Part shown: positions 6,421 to 10,098 of the stretch, piece after piece
Layout of the letters: the number at the start of each line of letters is the position of its first letter
How positions within the stretch are numbered: the first letter of the stretch is position 1
Assembly: GCA_900550835.1 (NCBI GenBank)
Contig: URTP01000075.1
Location: 1-10,098 of the forward strand
DNA length: 10,098 bases
Source of the DNA: an uncultured Collinsella sp.
GTDB lineage: Bacteria > Actinomycetota > Coriobacteriia > Coriobacteriales > Coriobacteriaceae
Reading direction: 5' to 3'
Notes under the pieces: generated by a model
What the model was told of the DNA's origin: nothing
Seen by the model: the letters and a program-made list of their open reading frames with translations, nothing else
Databases searched by the model: none
Program-made: the position numbers and the translations under genes

Positions 6421-7665
6421 ATGTCTAAAGGACTGAATGTACACAGCGAGATTGGTAAGCTCAAGAAAGTTGTGCTTCACCGCCCCGGTCGTGACCTTGT
6501 GAACGTAAAGGCAGAAGAGTTCGAGGATGTCTGGATTCACGACTGTTTCTATCTTGATGTGGCTCAAAAGGAGCATGATGCCTTTGCGGATCTGCTGAGG
6601 AGCGAAGGTGTTGAGGTTCTCTATATGGAGAAACTCGTTGCTGAAGCGCTGGATGCATGCCCCTCGGCTCGCGCTGAGTTTACCGATACATTTATGGCTG
6701 AGAGCGGGATTGTCAATCCTATGCTTGAGCAGGCTGTTCGTGAAAAGCTCGACGCTATTTCAGATTCGTATCAGTTTGTACTTGAGGCTATGGGGGGGTA
6801 TCGTTATCGTGACCTTGAGCTGCCTCGCGTTTCGACTACGCTTAGTATGATGGATAATGAGGATGCGAAGCCCGATGATTTGGTGTTGAAGCCTCTTCCG
6901 AGTTCATATTTCTCTCGCGATCCTCTTGCTTCCGTGGGCAAAGGCGTTCTGCTTCACCATATGTATTGGAAACAGCGAGATCGTGAAGTGCCCTTCTATG
7001 AAGCGATTTTCAAATACCATCCCGATTATGCAGGGACTCCGATTTGGTACGACCATAAGAATCCCTGGCATATCGAGGGCGGTGATGTGCTTAACATTAA
7101 CGCTCATACCTTGGCTATTGGAATTAGCCAGCGAACTGAGGCGGCTGCGATTGAGGAGCTTGCAAAGAATTTGTTCTGGGGATCTGGGAGTTCTGAGATC
7201 GATACCGTTTACGCTATTAAAATCCCCAACGGCTATGCTTACATGCATCTTGACACCGTTTGCACCATGGTGGATTTCGATAAGTTCACAGTTTATCCCG
7301 GTATTTTTGAGACCCTTCGTGTTTATCGTCTGACTCGTGGTGACTTTGAGGGAATGGTCGCTGTTCAAGAGATTGATGACACGCTTGAACATATTCTTGA
7401 AATGGCTACTGGCGTGGAGAAGGTGCAGCTTATTGAGTGCGGTGCCGGCGATATGGTTGAGGCATCTCGCGAGCAGTGGAACGACGGGTCGAACACTCTT
7501 GCCGTTGCTCCTGGTAAAGTCTGTGTTTACGAGCGCAATGTTGTCACAAATGATGAGCTCTACAAGAACGGTTTGGAACTTTTGGTCGTTCCCTCCGAGG
7601 AACTGTCCCGCGGTCGTGGCGGCCCGCGCTGCATGAGCATGCCCTTCTGGCGCGAAGATATTTAG
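6421..7665 (+). CDS. arcA: Arginine deiminase (operonic copy)
   Basis: This cytoplasmic enzyme converts L-arginine to L-citrulline and ammonia, the first step of the arginine deiminase pathway. The 414-residue product starts SKGLNVHSEIGKLKKVVLHRPG, a typical family N-terminus (the quoted stretch is residues 2-20 plus the following HRPG). Catalytic motifs are all present: FSRD (Asp167), HIEGGD (Glu219, Asp222), HLDT (His276, Asp278) and nucleophile Cys404 in GGPRCMSMP. QKEHDAF and GISQRTE are further family marks. The usual LFDD near residue 40 reads WIHD here, and the position before YFSRD is Ser-Ser where PN is common. These may be lineage traits. GGAG at 6409-6412 precedes the ATG by eight bases. 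It lies between arcD and arcB in one operon and is more standard than the minus-strand paralogue. Confidence 0.94.
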   Translation: MSKGLNVHSEIGKLKKVVLHRPGRDLVNVKAEEFEDVWIHDCFYLDVAQKEHDAFADLLRSEGVEVLYMEKLVAEALDACPSARAEFTDTFMAESGIVNPMLEQAVREKLDAISDSYQFVLEAMGGYRYRDLELPRVSTTLSMMDNEDAKPDDLVLKPLPSSYFSRDPLASVGKGVLLHHMYWKQRDREVPFYEAIFKYHPDYAGTPIWYDHKNPWHIEGGDVLNINAHTLAIGISQRTEAAAIEELAKNLFWGSGSSEIDTVYAIKIPNGYAYMHLDTVCTMVDFDKFTVYPGIFETLRVYRLTRGDFEGMVAVQEIDDTLEHILEMATGVEKVQLIECGAGDMVEASREQWNDGSNTLAVAPGKVCVYERNVVTNDELYKNGLELLVVPSEELSRGRGGPRCMSMPFWREDI

Positions 7666-7697
7666 TTGCAAATCCACTGTGATAGGAGATGGCGAAT

Positions 7698-8708
7698 ATG
7701 GGTGTTAATATCGCTGGGCGCAGTTTTCTGAAGCTGCTTGATTACACGACGGAAGAGATTGAGTATCTGCTTGAGCTTTCTGCTAACTTCAAAAGCATGA
7801 AGCGTGCCGGTGTTCCGCATAAATACCTTGAAGGCAAGAATATTGTTTTGCTATTTGAGAAGACTTCCACGCGTACTCGCTGCGCCTTCGAAGTTGGTGC
7901 ACTTGACCTTGGTATGGGCGTAACTTATTTGGATCCGGGCTCGTCCCAGATGGGCAAAAAGGAGTCGATTGAGGACACGGCTCGCGTCCTTGGCCGCATG
8001 TATGACGGAATTGAATACCGCGGCTTTGAACAGGCGAAGGTTGAGGAGCTTGCTGCAAAAGCTGGGGTTCCCGTTTGGAATGGGCTGACTACTGAATTTC
8101 ACCCGACTCAAGTGCTTGCCGATATTCTGACCATGCGTGAAGAGTTTGGAGAGATTAAGGGCAGGAAACTTACATTTTTTGGTAAGGCGGCCGGAAACGT
8201 CGCCGATTCGCTCATGGTCATTTGCGCTAAGCTCGGCATTAACTACTGTTCTTGCGGCCCAATCGGGGGAAATTCGGAGGGGGCTACATCCTATGATCCT
8301 GAACTCCTTGCAGAATGTAGTCGTATTGCGGCCGAGCATGGATCGACGATTACCATTACAGAAGATATTGAGGAAGGCGCTCGTGATGCCGATGTAATTT
8401 ACACGGATGTTTGGGTTGGCATGGGTCAGCCCGCAGAGCTGTGGGAAAGCCGCATTAAGCTCATGTCGCCGTATCGTGTGACCGCTGAGGTGATGTCTAT
8501 GGCAAAGCCCGAGGCGATTTTCCTCCACTGCCTTCCGAGCTTCCACGATACTAATACTACTGTTGGTGCCGAAATTGCTGAGAAGTTTGGAGTTGCCGAA
8601 ATGGAAGTCGCGGACGAGGTTTTTGAGTCCGATAAGTCTCGTGTTTTCCAAGAAGCGGAGAATCGCATGCATACGATTAAGGCGGTGATGTACGCAACGC
8701 TTAAGTAG
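7698..8708 (+). CDS. arcB: Ornithine carbamoyltransferase, catabolic
   Basis: In this operon the enzyme should run in the catabolic direction: citrulline plus phosphate to ornithine and carbamoyl phosphate. I chose ATG 7698 over 7689 because AGGAG (7684-7688) touches 7689 but sits nine bases before 7698. MGVNIAGRSFLKLLDYT also matches family starts. The product has 336 residues. Carbamoyl-phosphate motifs are STRTR (57-61) and HPTQ (135-138). HCLP and the C-terminal ENRMHTIKAV are present. The ornithine side is unusual: the loop normally reading TDVWVSMG is TDVWVGMG, with Gly241 at the position of an ornithine-contacting Ser, while Asp237 and Met242 remain. The usual GDxRNN reads GKAAGN, keeping only the second Asn (Asn167). 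Putrescine carbamoyltransferase also departs from SMG, so a changed amine substrate is possible. The arc context favours ornithine. Confidence 0.9.
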   Translation: MGVNIAGRSFLKLLDYTTEEIEYLLELSANFKSMKRAGVPHKYLEGKNIVLLFEKTSTRTRCAFEVGALDLGMGVTYLDPGSSQMGKKESIEDTARVLGRMYDGIEYRGFEQAKVEELAAKAGVPVWNGLTTEFHPTQVLADILTMREEFGEIKGRKLTFFGKAAGNVADSLMVICAKLGINYCSCGPIGGNSEGATSYDPELLAECSRIAAEHGSTITITEDIEEGARDADVIYTDVWVGMGQPAELWESRIKLMSPYRVTAEVMSMAKPEAIFLHCLPSFHDTNTTVGAEIAEKFGVAEMEVADEVFESDKSRVFQEAENRMHTIKAVMYATLK

Positions 8709-8714
8709 CGGGGC

Positions 8715-8763
8715 GTTGAGAAATCAGTCGCAAATCTGTTTGCCATACTATATTTCTCTCAAC
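8715..8763 (+). other. Bulged stem with internal hairpin after arcB
   Basis: GTTGAG plus AAAT (8715-8724) pairs with ATTT and CTCAAC (8752-8763) apart from a two-base bulge. Inside, GCAAA (8730-8734) and TTTGC (8739-8743) form a second stem around TCTG. It starts seven bases after the arcB stop. It may be a 3' end structure or part of a queA leader. It does not match the preQ1 riboswitch motif as I know it. Confidence 0.35.
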
Positions 8764-8793
8764 AAGCTGATAGGATACAGGGGAGAATGATGC

Positions 8794-8824
8794 GCGCGTC
8801 AGTCGATTTTTTCGACTGACGCGC
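8794..8824 (+). terminator. Strong hairpin terminator or attenuator between arcB and queA
   Basis: The arms GCGCGTCAGTCGA (8794-8806) and TCGACTGACGCGC (8812-8824) are perfectly complementary over 13 bp with a five-T loop. Only TTT follows before GTG, so the U-tract is short. The hairpin ends 18 bases before the queA ATG. It probably terminates the arc transcript. If a queA promoter lies just upstream, it would instead sit in the queA leader. Confidence 0.65.
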
Positions 8825-8842
8825 TTTGTGAAAGAGGCAAAG

Positions 8843-10054
8843 ATGCGTACCGATGATTTTGACTATAACCTGCCCGAAGAGCTCATCGCCCAGGCGCCTG
8901 CCGAGCCGCGTGACTCCTGCCGCCTGCTGGTGGTGGATCGCAAAGGCTCCCAGGCAGGAACGCCGCTGGAGCATGGCGGCACCGTCGAGCACCGCATCTT
9001 CCGCGACATCATCGACTATATCGAGCCGGGCGATGTGCTCGTCATCAACAAGACGCGCGTGATGCCGGCCCGCCTGATCGGTCGCAAAGCCGGCTCGGGT
9101 GGCGTGGTCGAGACGCTGCTGCTCAAGCGTCGCGAGGATGTTGACCCGCTGGGTCACGTTTGGGAGTGTCTGGTCAAGCCGGGCAAGCGTCTGAAGCCCG
9201 GTGCTCAGATTAAGTATCGAGCCGGTGGCGCCCATGCGCCCGAGGGGGCTCCCGTGGTGCTGACGGCCGAGGTCATCGACTTTGTCACCGATAGCCGTGG
9301 TGGCCGTCTGGTGCGCTTTGAGCCGGCCGGGTGCAATGCCGCCGGCGACCCGCGCACGCTCGACGAGGCCATCCATGCTGCCGGCCACGTGCCGCTGCCG
9401 CCCTACATTACCGATTACGAGGGCGACCCCGAGAAGTACCAGACCGTCTACGCCATGAAGGAGGAGCATTCGGCCGCTGCTCCCACGGCGGGTCTGCACT
9501 TCACGCCCGAGCTCATGGCGGCTATCGAGGCCAAGGGCGCGAAGTTTGCCGCCGTCGAGCTCGAGGTGGGTATTGATACCTTCCGTCTGGTGGAGGAGGA
9601 CGACCCCACGCAGCACGTCATGCACACCGAGCGTTACCACGTGTCGCAGGAGGTTGTCGACGCCGTGCATAGGGCGAAGGCCGAGGGACATCGCGTGATC
9701 GCCGTCGGTACCACGGCGGTGCGCTCGCTCGAGAGCGCGTTTGACGCGGACGCGCCGGTGTCCGATCCGGCTGTGACGGCGCGCTATTTTGAGGGTCGTG
9801 AGGACGGCGCCGACACGCTCGGCCGCGGTGACATCGTGGTGCGCGAGAACGCGACGACGCAGCTCTACCTCATGCCCGGCTCGACCTATCACGTGGTCGA
9901 CGCGCTGATCACGAATTTTCACGTGCCGCGCTCTACGCTCATGATGCTCGTGAGCGCGCTTGCCTCCCGCGACCAGATCATGGATGCCTACGCCGCCGCC
10001 ATCGAGGAGCGCTACCGCTTCTTCAGCTTTGGCGACGCCATGCTCATTTGTTAG
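8843..10054 (+). CDS. queA: S-adenosylmethionine:tRNA ribosyltransferase-isomerase QueA
   Basis: QueA transfers and isomerises the ribose of S-adenosylmethionine onto preQ1-modified tRNA, giving epoxyqueuosine, the substrate of QueH. The product begins MRTDDFDYNLPEELIAQ, a standard family start. It continues with INKTRVMPARL, PLPPYI, YQTVYA, AAPTAGLHFT, IAVGTTAVRSLES, ITNFHVPRSTLMMLVSA and the C-terminal YRFFSFGDAMLI. At 403 residues it is longer than the ~340-360 usual. The extra length appears to be spread over loops near residues 30-40, 110-150 and 300-330, with no new domain. ATG 8843 is preceded by AGAGG at five bases. The GTG at 8828 is possible but would overrun the ribosome binding site and family start. 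Its GC-rich codons (39 of 60 G/C in 9421-9480) contrast with the arginine block. Confidence 0.95.
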   Translation: MRTDDFDYNLPEELIAQAPAEPRDSCRLLVVDRKGSQAGTPLEHGGTVEHRIFRDIIDYIEPGDVLVINKTRVMPARLIGRKAGSGGVVETLLLKRREDVDPLGHVWECLVKPGKRLKPGAQIKYRAGGAHAPEGAPVVLTAEVIDFVTDSRGGRLVRFEPAGCNAAGDPRTLDEAIHAAGHVPLPPYITDYEGDPEKYQTVYAMKEEHSAAAPTAGLHFTPELMAAIEAKGAKFAAVELEVGIDTFRLVEEDDPTQHVMHTERYHVSQEVVDAVHRAKAEGHRVIAVGTTAVRSLESAFDADAPVSDPAVTARYFEGREDGADTLGRGDIVVRENATTQLYLMPGSTYHVVDALITNFHVPRSTLMMLVSALASRDQIMDAYAAAIEERYRFFSFGDAMLIC

Positions 10055-10080
10055 TTACGCGGTTCTACGAACCGCGTAAC
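10054..10080 (+). terminator. Perfect 12-bp hairpin at the queA stop codon
   Basis: The arms GTTACGCGGTTC (10054-10065, starting on the last base of the TAG stop) and GAACCGCGTAAC (10069-10080) are fully complementary with a TAC loop. No T-tract follows on either strand, so it is not a textbook intrinsic terminator. It may act as an RNA 3' end block, a Rho-assisted site, or a dispersed repeat unit. Confidence 0.45.
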
Positions 10081-10098
10081 GGCTCGACGCTGCAAACC

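Noticed and set aside
6904..8672. Two long minus-strand frames opposite arcA and arcB
   Set aside because: Both are shadows of strongly supported genes and have no recognisable motifs.
2780..8809. Nine-base direct repeat AGTCGATTT at 2780-2788 and 8801-8809, near both edges of the arginine block, as possible insertion scars
   Set aside because: A nine-base match between two regions of this size is expected by chance in a few percent of cases, and the right copy is part of a hairpin arm. No integrase or transposase is present.
8787..8819. Ten-codon ORF (MMRASVDFFD) after GGGGAG, inside the hairpin before queA
   Set aside because: Its codons are dictated by the hairpin arms, so it is most likely a by-product of the terminator sequence.
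8759..9922. Minus-strand open frame of 387 codons
   Set aside because: Antisense to queA, which is unmistakable. The translation is His/Arg-rich with no family resemblance.

Overview
The window looks like a chromosomal segment of a GC-rich Gram-positive anaerobe. My best guess is a Coriobacteriia member such as Collinsella (Actinomycetota). This rests on the GC-rich flanking genes, strong AGGAG-type ribosome binding sites, the style of the methionyl-tRNA synthetase, and a fermentative arginine pathway. The taxonomic call is inference; no rRNA or other marker is present.

Layout. Positions 1-1418 (minus) hold the N-terminal and central part of a methionyl-tRNA synthetase gene that runs to the left edge. 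Its recognisable sequence stops near position 54, so the first ~53 bases may be a foreign or rearranged join. A divergent pair follows on the plus strand: a DUF3267-type membrane zincin (1551-2120) and the epoxyqueuosine reductase gene queH (2151-2726). Next is a roughly 6-kb arginine-catabolism block with visibly lower GC (2787-8708). The plus strand resumes with queA (8843-10054) and a closing hairpin. queH and queA act consecutively in queuosine synthesis (QueA makes epoxyqueuosine, QueH reduces it), so the arginine block separates two genes of one tRNA-modification pathway.

The arginine block has two divergent arms sharing a 253-bp control region (4697-4949). The plus arm is arcD (basic amino acid antiporter), arcA (arginine deiminase) and arcB (catabolic ornithine carbamoyltransferase). 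Together they import arginine, convert it to citrulline and ammonia, phosphorolyse citrulline to ornithine and carbamoyl phosphate, and export ornithine. No carbamate kinase gene follows arcB, so the ATP-yielding step must be encoded elsewhere. The minus arm is a second, diverged arginine deiminase followed two bases later by an XRE-type regulator. The regulator has an S24/LexA-like C-terminal domain whose catalytic Ser and Lys are both replaced (Glu and Arg), so it should sense something other than by self-cleavage. The control region carries two 21-bp direct repeats exactly 31 bp apart (about three helical turns), each built on TTGA...TCA half-sites, with a 23-bp palindrome between them. This is a good candidate operator array for that regulator.

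The most interesting part of the window is this self-contained arrangement: a second deiminase coupled to a protease-dead LexA-like regulator, divergent from the transport and degradation operon. Other points worth checking are the Ser-to-Gly change in the ornithine-binding loop of ArcB, the missing carbamate kinase, the interrupted metG, and the strong hairpins before and after queA.
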